Shown: positions 26,538-38,355 of the stretch, piece by piece | How the letters are laid out: each line of letters begins with the position of its first letter | Numbering within the stretch: position 1 is the first letter of the stretch | From: Chryseobacterium sp. CY350 | GTDB taxonomy: Bacteria > Bacteroidota > Bacteroidia > Flavobacteriales > Weeksellaceae | Length of the DNA: 64,000 nt | Direction: 5' to 3' | Assembly: GCF_027945075.1 (NCBI RefSeq) | Contig: NZ_CP116034.1 | Span: 1,116,001 to 1,180,000 of the forward strand | Translations under genes and position numbers: made by a program | The notes under the pieces: generated by a model | Databases searched by the model: none | What the model was told of the DNA's origin: nothing | Seen by the model: only the letters and a program-made list of their open reading frames with translations

Positions 26538-26560
26538 AAATTAAGGAGAAATAATTTTAT

Positions 26561-27058
26561 TTACTTCAACGATGCGATAGCCGCTTCATAATTAGGCTCT
26601 TGTGCAATTTCAGGAACTTGCTCTGTGTAGATTACATTGGTATTTTCATCTAAGACCACAACCGCTCTGCTCAAAAGACCTTTAAATGGAGAATCTGTAA
26701 TAGTAACGCCATAATCTTCACCAAAATTCCCTCTGAAATCTGATAAAGTTTCTACGTTATTTAATCCTTCAGCAGCACAAAATCTCGATAGTGCAAAAGG
26801 TAAATCTCTTGAAACATTAATAACTACTGTATTATCAAGTGCTGAAGCTTCTTCGTTAAATTTTCTTGCTGATGCAGCACAGATTCCTGTATCAATGCTT
26901 GGGAAAATATTCAGAACAACTCTTTTACCCGTGTAATCTGCAAGATTTTTTTCAGATAAATCTCCCGAAACCATCGTAAATTCCTGAGCTGTGTTTCCTA
27001 CTGCGGGAAGATCTCCAATAGTGTGTACCGGGTTTCCTTTAAATGTAATTGTAGACAT
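26561..27058 (-). CDS. tpx: Thiol peroxidase, atypical 2-Cys peroxiredoxin
   Basis: 165 residues, the usual Tpx length. Peroxidatic Cys60 lies in [14 protein letters not shown] and resolving Cys94 in SRFCAAEGL, spaced as in E. coli Tpx (61 and 95). The start [18 protein letters not shown] is also typical. It reduces hydrogen peroxide and organic peroxides with thioredoxin, in the cytoplasm or periplasm; no signal peptide is seen, so cytoplasm is likely here. Monocistronic, with its own terminator. Confidence 0.97.
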   Translation of the reverse strand: MSTITFKGNPVHTIGDLPAVGNTAQEFTMVSGDLSEKNLADYTGKRVVLNIFPSIDTGICAASARKFNEEASALDNTVVINVSRDLPFALSRFCAAEGLNNVETLSDFRGNFGEDYGVTITDSPFKGLLSRAVVVLDENTNVIYTEQVPEIAQEPNYEAAIASLK

Positions 27059-27186
27059 AGTTTATATATTTTAATTTTTACCAAATTTATTTAAATTTCC
27101 ATCGATTTTGTTTGAAATAAAGGTTAAATAATTCTTAAAACAGAAAATCTTACGTACTATTAAAGTGTAAAAAATTAAAATTTAAC

Positions 27187-27194
27187 TAAATTTG
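27187..27194 (+). promoter_or_regulatory. icd -7 box TAAATTTG
   Basis: A match to TAnnTTTG, 35 bases ahead of the icd ATG. No convincing -33 TTG is visible at 17-23 bases upstream. Confidence 0.5.
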
Positions 27195-27211
27195 TGAAAC
27201 TAAAACTTTAA

Positions 27212-29449
<2,238 letters not shown>

Positions 29450-29453
29450 ATTT

Positions 29454-30746
29454 ATGAAAAAGATATTTTTAATTCTGTCTGCATGTTTACTGATGTATTC
29501 TTGCGGTAGTTCTAATGACGATATAACAGAAGTTGTGGTAACACCTCCTTTTATTGAAAATAGAATAAATTTAACTTCAAATTATAATGATTCTGCTGAG
29601 ACGGTTAGTTTGAGCTGGACTCTTGCAGGTGATAATACTTATATGCAATATAAAATTGTTAGAAGTGACTCGCAGAATGGTCCGCAAACCGAACTTTTAA
29701 CAGCTGGACCCACGCAATTTTCGTATACATCTATTGTACCTTTCAATGCTTATTTTGAATATCAAATAATAGGAATCAAAACAAATGGCGAACAGGTAAA
29801 AAGTAATATCGTTAAGGTAGAAAGACCAGACATCAAACTTCTTAACCTAAAAACATTCGACGCTCAGTTTGATAAAAATACAGGAAAATTGTATCTTTTG
29901 GATACAGACGGCAAAATTGCACTTTACGATGTAAATTCAGGAACAGTTACTCATCAGATTAGCACAAATGCAACTTTAGGCTACTCTGATATTGGAATCT
30001 ATAATGGAAGTGTAGAACTATATGTTCCCAGAAATGATGGTTGGGTAGACATTTATGATGGTAATGACCTGACATTGAAAACTCAGGTGAGTTTCGGAAT
30101 GCCGCTCATAAGTACAGTTTATCATAATGGTATACTTTACGGTTCTTCAAGCAATAGTAATTACAGCGTAATTAAATCAGCAAGTAGAACTACAAATACT
30201 ATAGTTTCACAATCTCCTCAGCTTTATTATAATACTGGAAGGATGAAAAAGTCGGTTGGAACATCGGTTAAATTATACACCATCACCCAGAATATAACAC
30301 CAGTAGATTTGGATTTGTATAATTTTGATCTAAATGGAAATTACGTAAATCATCAAGATGATATCTATCACGGAGATCACCCTCTTAATTACAGAATTTT
30401 TGAAACATTTCCTGATGGAAGAGTGATAACATCCAGTTCAGGTTCTGTATATAATTCTCAAATGATTTATCAGAATAATTTGCCTTCTGGAAACTCTAAA
30501 TTAACTAGTTTCGATTTTGACAGTAACAGTATCATTGCAGGAAATATGTCTAAAGCAATTGAGTTTTACAACATCAACACCTACACTAAAACCCAAACTA
30601 TTAATACTAAAAAATTCCCTTTCAAAGTATTTAATTATAACAACAAAGTGGTTTGTGTAAGTTCGACTACCCAACTCAATGTTCAGAGTTATGATTATTC
30701 AAATGTAGTCCCTGAAAATGTAATGATCGAAGTTTTTAATAAGTAA
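29454..30746 (+). CDS. Lipoprotein with FN3-like domain and WD40-like propeller
   Basis: I take the start at MKKIFLILSACLLMYSCGSS, giving 430 residues. An upstream in-frame start at 29427 would overlap icd and spoil the signal. Cys17 follows a lipobox (MYSC), so it is a lipoprotein. Residues 30-130 look like a fibronectin III domain (VSLSWTLAGDNTYMQYKIV). The rest has repeated strands such as GKLYLLDTDGKIALYD, as in YncE-like beta-propellers. It lies immediately after icd and may be read through from it. Function unknown. Confidence 0.78.
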   Translation: MKKIFLILSACLLMYSCGSSNDDITEVVVTPPFIENRINLTSNYNDSAETVSLSWTLAGDNTYMQYKIVRSDSQNGPQTELLTAGPTQFSYTSIVPFNAYFEYQIIGIKTNGEQVKSNIVKVERPDIKLLNLKTFDAQFDKNTGKLYLLDTDGKIALYDVNSGTVTHQISTNATLGYSDIGIYNGSVELYVPRNDGWVDIYDGNDLTLKTQVSFGMPLISTVYHNGILYGSSSNSNYSVIKSASRTTNTIVSQSPQLYYNTGRMKKSVGTSVKLYTITQNITPVDLDLYNFDLNGNYVNHQDDIYHGDHPLNYRIFETFPDGRVITSSSGSVYNSQMIYQNNLPSGNSKLTSFDFDSNSIIAGNMSKAIEFYNINTYTKTQTINTKKFPFKVFNYNNKVVCVSSTTQLNVQSYDYSNVVPENVMIEVFNK

Positions 30747-30762
30747 AAAAAATTACATAATT

Positions 30763-30794
30763 AAATCCCCAATAGTTAAAACTCTTGGGGATTT
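30763..30794 (+). terminator. Terminator after the lipoprotein gene
   Basis: Stem AAATCCCCAA / TTGGGGATTT, extended by AGTT/AACT in the loop region, followed by TTTTTATAAT on the plus strand. The convergent MFS gene ends 10 bases further on and may use it on the other strand. Confidence 0.85.
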
Positions 30795-30803
30795 TTTTTA
30801 TAA

Positions 30804-31994
30804 TCAAGCATGCGCTTTTCTTAATTTAGTTATACTTAAAATAATCAATCCTAAAATTCCCAAAACAAAATAACCTTCTGCAACTTCTAGTTGAATATCG
30901 GATTTAATGATTGCTACAATTCCGTAGCTTATCGCTGAAGTGATGATGAATGCAACTCCGCCTGTCAAACCGCCTGCGATACCTGCAGAATTGGGAAATC
31001 TTCCGATGCAGTAGGCGAAATAATTATTAAAAATAAACCCTGCCGTTACATGAATTACGAAAGCAAAAGCAACTAAACTGTAAATATTGTTTAGATAATA
31101 CGAACAGAAAATCATTGCTACGATTAAAAATATCTGGATAAAGTTTGCATACCTGATTTTCGGGAGGAAAGCTTTTTCTATTAGCGCTTTTCCTAAAAAA
31201 CCTCCTGTCATCCAGGCAAGACCGAGAATTAATGAAACATAACCTGCAACGACTTCTGAATATCCCATTTTGTGTTCGATGATAAAAGCCCCGCAAAGAT
31301 TGAAAAAAATCACCATTGCGTAACTCACTCCGCACATCAGCATTCCGTAGAAAAAATCTTTGGTGCGGAACATGAGATCATATTCTTTGAGAACATAATT
31401 AAAATTAAAAGGTTTTTTGATTTTTAACGTTTCTCCGGAAAATATCAATTCCAAAATAAGCAGAATAAAACTGTATCCTGCCAAAACGTAAAAATTAGAC
31501 TGCCAGCCGAATAATTTCTGAAGATAACCACCGATAAATGGAGCAATAATGGGACCTACAGACCAAACAATCGTCATAATGCTCAGATAATGTTTACGCT
31601 TTTCACCTTCATATACATCAACAAAAAATGCTCGTTTTGCAACGACGGCAAAGCCAGATAACATACCCTGTAACACTCTCATTGCATAAATGACGACAAT
31701 ATCTTTCGTCAAAGCGGTCACTAAAAAACTGACTACAAACAAAGCCAGAGAAATTGCCGAAACTCTAAACCGCCCGAATGAGTCTACAATGCTTCCTGCA
31801 AAAAACTGCGTCAGTCCGTAACTGATGAGAAATATAGAAAGCGTAAGCTGAATGCTACTTTCCGGCTGAATGAGTTCTGTAGCCATACTTGGCATTGATG
31901 GCAGATAAATATCTGTTGCCAAACCAGACATCGGAATTACGGCAAATGCCAATATCGTAGCAATAAATTTATTTTTTTCCTGAAGAGTTTTCAT
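30804..31994 (-). CDS. MFS multidrug exporter, Bcr/CflA type
   Basis: 396 residues with twelve hydrophobic helices. The N-terminal signature PMSGLATDIYLPSMPSMATEL is typical of the Bcr/CflA drug:proton antiporters. The motif GSIVDSFGRFRV, in the loop between helices 2 and 3, corresponds to MFS motif A. Export of drugs or metabolites such as sulfonamide, bicyclomycin or cysteine is known for the family; the substrate here is not known. It lies alone between convergent and codirectional neighbours. Confidence 0.92.
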   Translation of the reverse strand: MKTLQEKNKFIATILAFAVIPMSGLATDIYLPSMPSMATELIQPESSIQLTLSIFLISYGLTQFFAGSIVDSFGRFRVSAISLALFVVSFLVTALTKDIVVIYAMRVLQGMLSGFAVVAKRAFFVDVYEGEKRKHYLSIMTIVWSVGPIIAPFIGGYLQKLFGWQSNFYVLAGYSFILLILELIFSGETLKIKKPFNFNYVLKEYDLMFRTKDFFYGMLMCGVSYAMVIFFNLCGAFIIEHKMGYSEVVAGYVSLILGLAWMTGGFLGKALIEKAFLPKIRYANFIQIFLIVAMIFCSYYLNNIYSLVAFAFVIHVTAGFIFNNYFAYCIGRFPNSAGIAGGLTGGVAFIITSAISYGIVAIIKSDIQLEVAEGYFVLGILGLIILSITKLRKAHA

Positions 31995-32072
31995 TTTTAA
32001 TATGCGGTCTTTCTGTTAGAAATTTTGTCGCTGCAAAGGTAAATTGATAACTTCAAATAGAGCACAAAAAAA

Positions 32073-32094
32073 TGACTGTTCTTTCGAACAGCCA
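32073..32094 (-). terminator. Terminator after the 142-aa secreted protein gene
   Basis: On the minus strand, stem TGGCTGTTC / GAACAGTCA with a GAAA loop, then TTTTTTTGTG. One G-T pair. It lies 36 bases past the stop at 32130. Confidence 0.8.
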
Positions 32095-32129
32095 TCTCTT
32101 TTTTGAAAATATGTATACTGATAATTAGT

Positions 32130-32558
32130 TTATTTGTTTTTATGGCCTTTTCCTTTGTTTGATTTATAAGCCTTCGCTTTTTTATCCATGTGTTTGTATC
32201 TCTTATCATTATTTTTATTTCGGTTGTACACAGCCACAGGATTTTGCCCTTTGTAAAATTTGGTTTTAAATTTTGTGTACTTATCTCTTCCTAAAATTCT
32301 TTCTATCTCAGAATAACGATCTGTTCTCCATCGGTCAGGATTATTTGCGTATACTCTATTCCATCCGTTATAATCTGAATATCTGTCATTTAACGAGTAT
32401 AATTGATTGGCCTGTGTTGTAGAAAGTACCAAATCTGTAACTACAGTTTGCCAGTTAACATCAGTAACACTTCTTCTGTAATCATTGTAATAGTCTGATT
32501 GTGCATATCCTAAACTAAAAGTTCCGAGGAATAATGCTGTAATCAATAATTTTTTCAT
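32130..32558 (-). CDS. Secreted basic hypothetical protein, 142 aa
   Basis: A signal peptide MKKLLITALFLGTFSLGYAQ is followed by a Tyr/Asp/Arg-rich region with a helix pair (WQTVVTDLVLSTTQANQLYSL, RWRTDRYSEIERILGRDKYTK) and a strongly basic tail (KRYKHMDKKAKAYKSNKGKG). The layout recalls small periplasmic proteins with a Spy/CpxP-like helical core, but I cannot assign it. It has its own terminator. Expected in the periplasm or bound to the cell surface. Confidence 0.65.
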   Translation of the reverse strand: MKKLLITALFLGTFSLGYAQSDYYNDYRRSVTDVNWQTVVTDLVLSTTQANQLYSLNDRYSDYNGWNRVYANNPDRWRTDRYSEIERILGRDKYTKFKTKFYKGQNPVAVYNRNKNNDKRYKHMDKKAKAYKSNKGKGHKNK

Positions 32559-32853
32559 TTTGATAATTTTATTTAGTCAAAACTCTCAATTTAAATGCCA
32601 AACAATTAAATGGAAATCATAATACTTTATTAAAAAACAAATAATCATTTAAATTTTTTAAATTATTCTCAGATAAATTTAAATAACACTACAAATCCAA
32701 TAGTCACGAGAACTTTCAAGTTTACAAACTGCTGTTATTATAAATATTTAATTTTAAACAAATATAAATTAGGTCAGATTTGTCGAAACTGTGGTATCGT
32801 AAGATTATAATTTGTAATTTTAAGAAAGAGTTTTTTTATAAAATATCAAAATC

Positions 32854-33141
32854 ATGGACAATATAGAATTTAACATCACGCCGTATCAGGACGAATTGCA
32901 GCTTTTAATAAACGACAAAAAAGTTGGCTATATGTCAATAGCGGTAGATGGCCGGCTATTGAATGTTCATTACACAAAAATCAATGAAAATCTTGAAGGC
33001 CACGGATACGCCAAAATGCTTTTAGACGAGCTGGTACGTTTTGCAGAAGAAAAAGATCTGATGATCGATCCCGAGTGCGATTTCGTAAGACAACAGCTTG
33101 AAAATCATCCAAAAAGATACCGCGGAATCTGGCACGACTAA
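32854..33141 (+). CDS. GNAT-type N-acetyltransferase, short form
   Basis: 95 residues. The acetyl-CoA pocket reads LEGHGYAKMLLDELVRFAEE (about 49-68), preceded by HYTKIN. The end PECDFVRQQLENHPKRYRGI (about 72-91) is the conserved tail of the YidJ/Gtt1-like short GNAT family. Human GATD-like relatives share this tail. Substrate unknown. Its stop lies 1 base from the stop of the convergent MBL-fold gene. Confidence 0.87.
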   Translation: MDNIEFNITPYQDELQLLINDKKVGYMSIAVDGRLLNVHYTKINENLEGHGYAKMLLDELVRFAEEKDLMIDPECDFVRQQLENHPKRYRGIWHD

Positions 33142-33142
33142 A

Positions 33143-34237
33143 TCAATCTTGCCACCAGACCGGAAATGTATTGTCATTTTTATTTAAATCTAAAACCTCA
33201 CCGATTTTTGGCGTGAGAATGTGTAGATTTTTTTCCTTGCCTAAAGATGTAACTTTCTGCAATGGCTCATTCCATGGGTGAAGAGCAAGAGCAAATTTCC
33301 CCGAATGAACAGGAATAATATTCTTCGCCTGAATATCAATACTTGCCTGAATTACCTCTTCCGGCAATGCATGAATATATTTCCATGCCGGATTATATTG
33401 GCCGTTCTCCATAACAGCGTAATCAAATGGGCCATACTTTTCTCCGATCATTTTAAAATGAGTGTCGTAACCACTGTCTCCACCTAAGAAAATCTTTTTA
33501 CTCGGAGCTTCAAGAACATAAGAAGTCCAGAGCGTGTTGTTTCGGTGCAGCTTTCTTCCTGAGAAATGTCTTGCAGGAGTGTAGGTAATTTTAATATTAT
33601 TTTTCAATTCTAGAACAGCGCCCCACTCTTCTTCCAAAAACTGATCTTCCCGATATCCCCATTTTGCAAAATGCGCTCCTACTCCCAAAGACATAATAAC
33701 TTTTCCAACTTTTTGGCGTATCGCTTTTACCGTAGGATAATCTAAATGGTCATAATGATCGTGTGTAATGACCAGATAATCAATATTAGGAATATCTTCC
33801 GGTTTGAAAATATCTGCTCCGGCAAACGCTTTATTAAAAAATTTAAATGGCGAACCATAACTGCTTAAAACAGGATCAATTAAGAATGAAACACCATCAG
33901 TCTGAATGTAGTATGATGAATGTCCCATCCAAATAAAAACGTCCTGATCTTTCGGAATCTTATTTAGGTCGGTATGAATTGCAGGAATCTTGTGATGAGG
34001 CTTCAAATATGGATCTTTCTTATCAAAAAAGAAATTATACATCACTTTCGGCATGCTGTATCCTTCCGCAAAAGAAGGGGTATAACTGAGATTCTGAAAC
34101 TGCTTATTTTTATAGTGTTCAGATTTCAGCATTCTTTCCAGCCTTTTCCCTTTCGGTTCGGCGCCAAAAACCTCCTGAGACATTACTATGAATGTGAATG
34201 CAACTATAAGTGCAATAATGATAATTAGATAGATCAT
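33143..34237 (-). CDS. MBL-fold metal-dependent hydrolase (NAPE-PLD/UlaG-like)
   Basis: 364 residues. An N-terminal hydrophobic helix (MIYLIIIIALIVAFTFIVM) anchors or exports it. The metal motif THDHYDHLD lies near residue 155, with ARHFSGR, GGDSGYDTHF and IPVHSGKF providing further ligands. The pattern resembles N-acylphosphatidylethanolamine phospholipase D and related lactonase-like hydrolases. Activity on phospholipid head groups is a family possibility only. The gene ends back to back with the GNAT gene. Confidence 0.88.
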   Translation of the reverse strand: MIYLIIIIALIVAFTFIVMSQEVFGAEPKGKRLERMLKSEHYKNKQFQNLSYTPSFAEGYSMPKVMYNFFFDKKDPYLKPHHKIPAIHTDLNKIPKDQDVFIWMGHSSYYIQTDGVSFLIDPVLSSYGSPFKFFNKAFAGADIFKPEDIPNIDYLVITHDHYDHLDYPTVKAIRQKVGKVIMSLGVGAHFAKWGYREDQFLEEEWGAVLELKNNIKITYTPARHFSGRKLHRNNTLWTSYVLEAPSKKIFLGGDSGYDTHFKMIGEKYGPFDYAVMENGQYNPAWKYIHALPEEVIQASIDIQAKNIIPVHSGKFALALHPWNEPLQKVTSLGKEKNLHILTPKIGEVLDLNKNDNTFPVWWQD

Positions 34238-34383
34238 TTTTTTTATATAAACTTTAAATGTATAAATTTCCTTTCAATTTTGTGTGGTCGGATTCTATTA
34301 GGACGAACGGCGATACTTTTTACTTTTTTTTCTTTTTAATTATCTGAAACTTTTTAAATTTAATCTTTCATAAAACTGAATCA

Positions 34384-35931
34384 TTGAAAAACTTATTATC
34401 CATAATTTCCATACTGCTTGTAGCATCCTGCACTTCAATTAAAAGGCAGAATAAAAATACCCAATCTACCGTAACGCCAGATAAGCTGCATCAGGATGTT
34501 GATTTTGCCTACAAGAAACTTCAGGAGCTGCATCCAAAACTAAACTGGTACATCTCAAAAAAAGAGCTTGATTTTAAATTTGACAGTCTAAAAAAAACAA
34601 TAAACCGCCCACTGACGCCGGTTCAGTTTTATTTTAAACTACAACCCGTCATTGCAAAAATAAGAGAAGGTCATCTTGCGCTGAAAATGCCTGCAAAAAA
34701 GTTTAATAAAAAAGAAATCAAAGTTTTAAAAAATAAAAAAGGACTTTTCGGTCGATTTGAATATTACGTTTCAGATGATCATCTTTACATCATTGAAAAC
34801 AAAGATTCTGTAGAAAATATAAAACCGGGAACAGAAATTTTGAGCATCAATAAAATTCCCGTTTCAGATTATCTCAAAAAATACCGTAATCTCATCAACA
34901 GCGACGGTTACAATACAACCTTTCAAGATTATTACCTGAAAGATGTCTTTTTTAATTTCTACGTTGCAGAAAAAGGAATAATGGACAGCGCAAAAGTTGA
35001 AACACTTTACAATCATGAAACGAGAATCGTCAACCTCAAAAGGGAAGAAAAAAGCAAGCAAGAATTAGAAAAAGAAAAGGCAGATAAAAAACGGACCGAT
35101 GAAAAAAAAGTGAATGATTACGTTGCTTCCACAAGTTCTTACAACCGCAATTTTAAGTTTTTAGACCAGGAACGGACGATTGCTTATATGAAAATTCAGA
35201 GTTTTTCAAGAAGTTTTTCTAATCGTTTTTATAAAGAATCTTTTGCTAAAATTAAAGACGCAAAATCATCTTATTTAATCATCGATATCAGAAATAATTA
35301 TGGCGGTTCGCTGTACGAGATCAATCAATTGTACTCTTATCTTGCTCCGGAACCTTTTGTTTTAATTAAACCTTCTCAGCTTACATCACGTGCCACACCG
35401 TTGAAAACCAATTATTTCAGGAAATCAAATCCGTTGCAATATACTTTGAAAGGTCTTCTTTATCCGGGATATTTTTTCTCCCAGGCATTCAGTGTTTACA
35501 AAGGGAAAGACGGTAACGCTTACTACAGGATGAAAGAAAACAAACCTACAAAGCCAAAAAAGGATGCTTTTAAGGGAAAAGTTTACGTTTTAATCAATGG
35601 CGGAAGTTTTTCTGCATCGTCCGTCATTTCAGCTAAACTTAAATCTGACAAAAGAGTGACCTTAGTGGGTGAAGAAACGGGAGGCGCAAATGACGGTACC
35701 GTTGCCGGATTTTATTCTTACCAAAAACTTCCCAATTCGCAAATAGATTTGCCGATCGGGCTATTATTGATTCAGCCTAATATCGATTTTACGAACACTC
35801 AAAAAGGCGTTTTGCCGGATGTTAAAATTGAGCTGAGCATGCAGGATATTATTTCTAATAAAGATCCTCAGCTTGATTGGGTTAAACATCAAATCGCAAG
35901 AGAAAAAAACAATCTCGAAATTATTGACTGA
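34384..35931 (+). CDS. S41 family peptidase lipoprotein, TTG start
   Basis: 515 residues. The frame starts at TTG (34384), chosen because it yields a lipoprotein signal, MKNLLSIISILLVASCTS, with Cys near residue 16. A helical N-terminal part is followed by a PDZ-like segment (KPGTEILSINKIPVSDYLKKY, about 138-158). The S41 protease core comes next, with IIDIRNNYGGSL near 300 and the nucleophile region LINGGSFSASSVISAKL near 412, then VGEETGGAND. It is a C-terminal-processing protease relative. The Glu/Lys-rich EKEKADKKRTDEKK linker in the middle is unusual. Confidence 0.87.
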   Translation: MKNLLSIISILLVASCTSIKRQNKNTQSTVTPDKLHQDVDFAYKKLQELHPKLNWYISKKELDFKFDSLKKTINRPLTPVQFYFKLQPVIAKIREGHLALKMPAKKFNKKEIKVLKNKKGLFGRFEYYVSDDHLYIIENKDSVENIKPGTEILSINKIPVSDYLKKYRNLINSDGYNTTFQDYYLKDVFFNFYVAEKGIMDSAKVETLYNHETRIVNLKREEKSKQELEKEKADKKRTDEKKVNDYVASTSSYNRNFKFLDQERTIAYMKIQSFSRSFSNRFYKESFAKIKDAKSSYLIIDIRNNYGGSLYEINQLYSYLAPEPFVLIKPSQLTSRATPLKTNYFRKSNPLQYTLKGLLYPGYFFSQAFSVYKGKDGNAYYRMKENKPTKPKKDAFKGKVYVLINGGSFSASSVISAKLKSDKRVTLVGEETGGANDGTVAGFYSYQKLPNSQIDLPIGLLLIQPNIDFTNTQKGVLPDVKIELSMQDIISNKDPQLDWVKHQIAREKNNLEIID

Positions 35932-35983
35932 TCATAATTTAATCCAGATTGTTATTTTTAAAGCAGTTTTTATAGATCAGGAT

Positions 35984-36583
35984 TTATTTTTTGATTTCCG
36001 TTAAAAGGCTTTCAATCTGCTGAACATATTTTCCGTAAAAAATTTTATACCAATATTTCCCAAGTAAAAAAAGTCCGAAAAGTCCTGCTGCAAGCATAGA
36101 AATAATTGTTGTGGCAACCTGAAAGTCACTCAATGGTTTACGGTGTGGGAGAAACTCTACCACAATGATGAGTTCGCACACCAAAAAAGGAACAAAAGAC
36201 AACAAAAACGACAGATAATATTGCTTGTTGAGATCAAACTGATACATGAGATCCCTGAGAGAATCAAAAGTTTTCATTTCAGGACTGCTGATGTCTTTAT
36301 AAAGTTTAAAAAACTTGCTGAAGAAAAATGATACCACGATCATCATCGAAAAAAGCAAGACGGTAAGGTAAAATTTAAATTTAAAAGGAGCTTCAGGAAC
36401 AGCAATCCAGACGAGGGCAAAACCAAAAATCAGTATTCCGAAAGTCGACCAGAATTCCATCCTCATATTTTTTCTGATTTTCTCCAGCGGAAGATTGATC
36501 TTATTATTTTGTTCGATGCTGATTTCTGGTGTATCGTCAGAAACGTCGTCATTCCATGCGTTTTTCAGTTCATCTATATTCAT
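35984..36583 (-). CDS. Four-helix membrane protein, downstream partner of ECF sigma factor
   Basis: 199 residues. A soluble N-terminus (MNIDELKNAWNDDVSDDTPE, then a basic KIRKNMR) is followed by hydrophobic segments near 45-65, 72-92, 122-142 and 155-178, ending in a short cytoplasmic tail. It starts 73 bases after the ECF sigma gene stop, in the same direction. In Bacteroidota such membrane proteins behind ECF genes often serve as regulators of the sigma factor; here this is inferred from place only. Not a canonical FecR-type anti-sigma. Confidence 0.72.
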   Translation of the reverse strand: MNIDELKNAWNDDVSDDTPEISIEQNNKINLPLEKIRKNMRMEFWSTFGILIFGFALVWIAVPEAPFKFKFYLTVLLFSMMIVVSFFFSKFFKLYKDISSPEMKTFDSLRDLMYQFDLNKQYYLSFLLSFVPFLVCELIIVVEFLPHRKPLSDFQVATTIISMLAAGLFGLFLLGKYWYKIFYGKYVQQIESLLTEIKK

Positions 36584-36656
36584 AACGTTTTTTTTTTTGT
36601 GGTTTTCAACGTCGGGATTTATGTTTTAAATGTGATCCCGAATTATTCAACACATA

Positions 36657-37160
36657 TTAATTATTATTCAAAATATCTTTCAGTTTATTTTTTGCGCGGT
36701 TCATTTTCACGCGTACGTTTCCTTCTGATATTCCCATCTGATCAGCGATTTCTTTACCCGAAAAATTTTCGAGATAATAAAATATAAATGCTTTATCAAT
36801 AGGATTTAGCTGGTTGATCGCTTTGTACATTTCAGAAAGTTTCTCTTCCTTTTCGAGATCATATTCTTCCTGAATAATTTTGTAGTCGGTAAAATCTTCG
36901 TTGCCGATGAAGCTTCTTTTCTTTTCTGATTTTAAAAATACAATCGCAGTATTTAAAGCAATTCTGTAAAGCCACGTCGAAAATTCGCTTTCTCCGCGGA
37001 AACCTGCATACGCTTTCCAGACCTGATAGGTAATCTCCTGAAAAAGATCATCCCGATCGTCTTTGTGATCCATATACATTTTAGAAATCTTAAAAATGAT
37101 TCCCTTGTGTTTTTCGATCTTATGTATAAATTCCTGTTCTTGTGAGGTCATGGCTTTCAA
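36657..37160 (-). CDS. ECF-type RNA polymerase sigma factor
   Basis: 167 residues with region 2 (DDLFQEITYQVWKAYAGFRGESEFSTWLYRIALNTA, about 38-73; key Asp-Asp-Leu and Trp-Leu-Tyr) and region 4 (NFSGKEIADQMGISEGNVRVKMNRAKNKL, near 133-161). It is cotranscribed with the 199-aa membrane protein. The spacing and size fit the many small ECF factors of flavobacteria. Signal unknown. Confidence 0.93.
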   Translation of the reverse strand: MKAMTSQEQEFIHKIEKHKGIIFKISKMYMDHKDDRDDLFQEITYQVWKAYAGFRGESEFSTWLYRIALNTAIVFLKSEKKRSFIGNEDFTDYKIIQEEYDLEKEEKLSEMYKAINQLNPIDKAFIFYYLENFSGKEIADQMGISEGNVRVKMNRAKNKLKDILNNN

Positions 37161-37470
37161 CTCTATTGAGTTAGTTGTTGATTGAAATAAATGTTACAAA
37201 TTTTTTTCAGAATTAAATTTAAATTTAAATCATTTATATCAAATTCATTAGTAACAATAGTAAAAGTCTTTGCCCGCACCCTTTTTTAAAATCTAATAAA
37301 ATCAAAATTGAGTTTGTAAGGATTTAAAAAGAACGATTTAAATAAAAACCTTTTCATCAGCTTTGATAAAAAAACATTAAATCATCATGACCATGTACCA
37401 CATCTATATTTCACACGTATGGTGGCGCAAAATTTGTGTTTGGATAACCACATCACAAAAAATATTAAAT

Positions 37471-38298
37471 ATGCCTTACGTCAAAAAACAAGACAACAAA
37501 AATTTTGAATTGTATTACGAAGATTTCGGTACAGGACAACCAATTATTTTAATTCACGGGTGGCCACTAAGCGGAAAATCATGGGAACTTCAGATTCCTG
37601 TTCTTTTAGAATTGGGTTACCGTGTTATCACTTACGACAGAAGAGGCTTCGGAAAGTCAGCACCAACGCTCGACGGGTATGATTACAATGTACTAGCTTC
37701 CGATCTTCATGAGATCATTTCACAATTAGAATTAAAAAATGTTATTCTTTTCGGATTCTCAATGGGTGGCGGCGAAGTCGTACGATATTTAACCAATTAC
37801 GGAACTGAAAACGTAGATAAAATTGCACTTATTTCTTCAATTATTCCCATTGTAAAACAGAAAGAAGACAATCCTGACGGTGTTCCGGAAGCAGATTTAA
37901 ACGACATTATGGATCATCTTAAAAAAGACAGAGTGACTTTCTTAGAAACTTTCCACAAAAACTTTTACAATTACGGTCTCCTTTCCCAAACAGTCAGCCA
38001 GGCACAACTGAATTACGACTGGAACATCGCATCTTGCGCCTCTCCTATCGCAACTATAAAATGTGCAGAAAGCTGGGCAAATACAGATTTCCGTCCGGAA
38101 ATGCAGAATGTAACGGTGAAAACTTTGATTGTGCATGGTGACGATGACAAAATCGTTCCCATTGCGACTGCCGGAAAACAGGCAGCACAGGGAATTCCAG
38201 ACAATGATTTCTTTGTCATTGAAGGTGCACCTCACGGCCTGAACGTGACACACACTGATAAACTAAATAATATCCTGGTGAATTTTTTAACTACTTAA
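37471..38298 (+). CDS. Alpha/beta hydrolase (non-haem chloroperoxidase-like)
   Basis: I place the start at MPYVKKQDNKNFELYYEDFG (275 residues), since the 28 codons upstream do not resemble the family. The oxyanion segment HGWPLSGKSWE, nucleophile GFSMGGGEV (Ser near residue 98), Asp in VHGDDDKIVP and His in EGAPHGLNV form a complete catalytic triad. It resembles the esterase/perhydrolase group once called bacterial chloroperoxidases. No signal peptide, so it is cytoplasmic. A strong terminator follows. Confidence 0.9.
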   Translation: MPYVKKQDNKNFELYYEDFGTGQPIILIHGWPLSGKSWELQIPVLLELGYRVITYDRRGFGKSAPTLDGYDYNVLASDLHEIISQLELKNVILFGFSMGGGEVVRYLTNYGTENVDKIALISSIIPIVKQKEDNPDGVPEADLNDIMDHLKKDRVTFLETFHKNFYNYGLLSQTVSQAQLNYDWNIASCASPIATIKCAESWANTDFRPEMQNVTVKTLIVHGDDDKIVPIATAGKQAAQGIPDNDFFVIEGAPHGLNVTHTDKLNNILVNFLTT

Positions 38299-38318
38299 TA
38301 AATTCCTCTTTTAATAGA

Positions 38319-38353
38319 ACTCGGGCTGCCTTTTGTTTAGGCAGCCCGAGTTT
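38319..38353 (+). terminator. Terminator of the alpha/beta hydrolase gene
   Basis: A 13-bp stem AACTCGGGCTGCC / GGCAGCCCGAGTT with a 9-base loop, then TTTTTAT. The DUF6261 stop on the other strand is 3 bases away, but no T-run follows in that direction. Confidence 0.92.
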
Positions 38354-38355
38354 TT

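Noticed and set aside
37387..37470. Longer start for the alpha/beta hydrolase
   Set aside because: The 28 extra codons do not resemble hydrolases, and the ATG at 37471 matches the family N-terminus.
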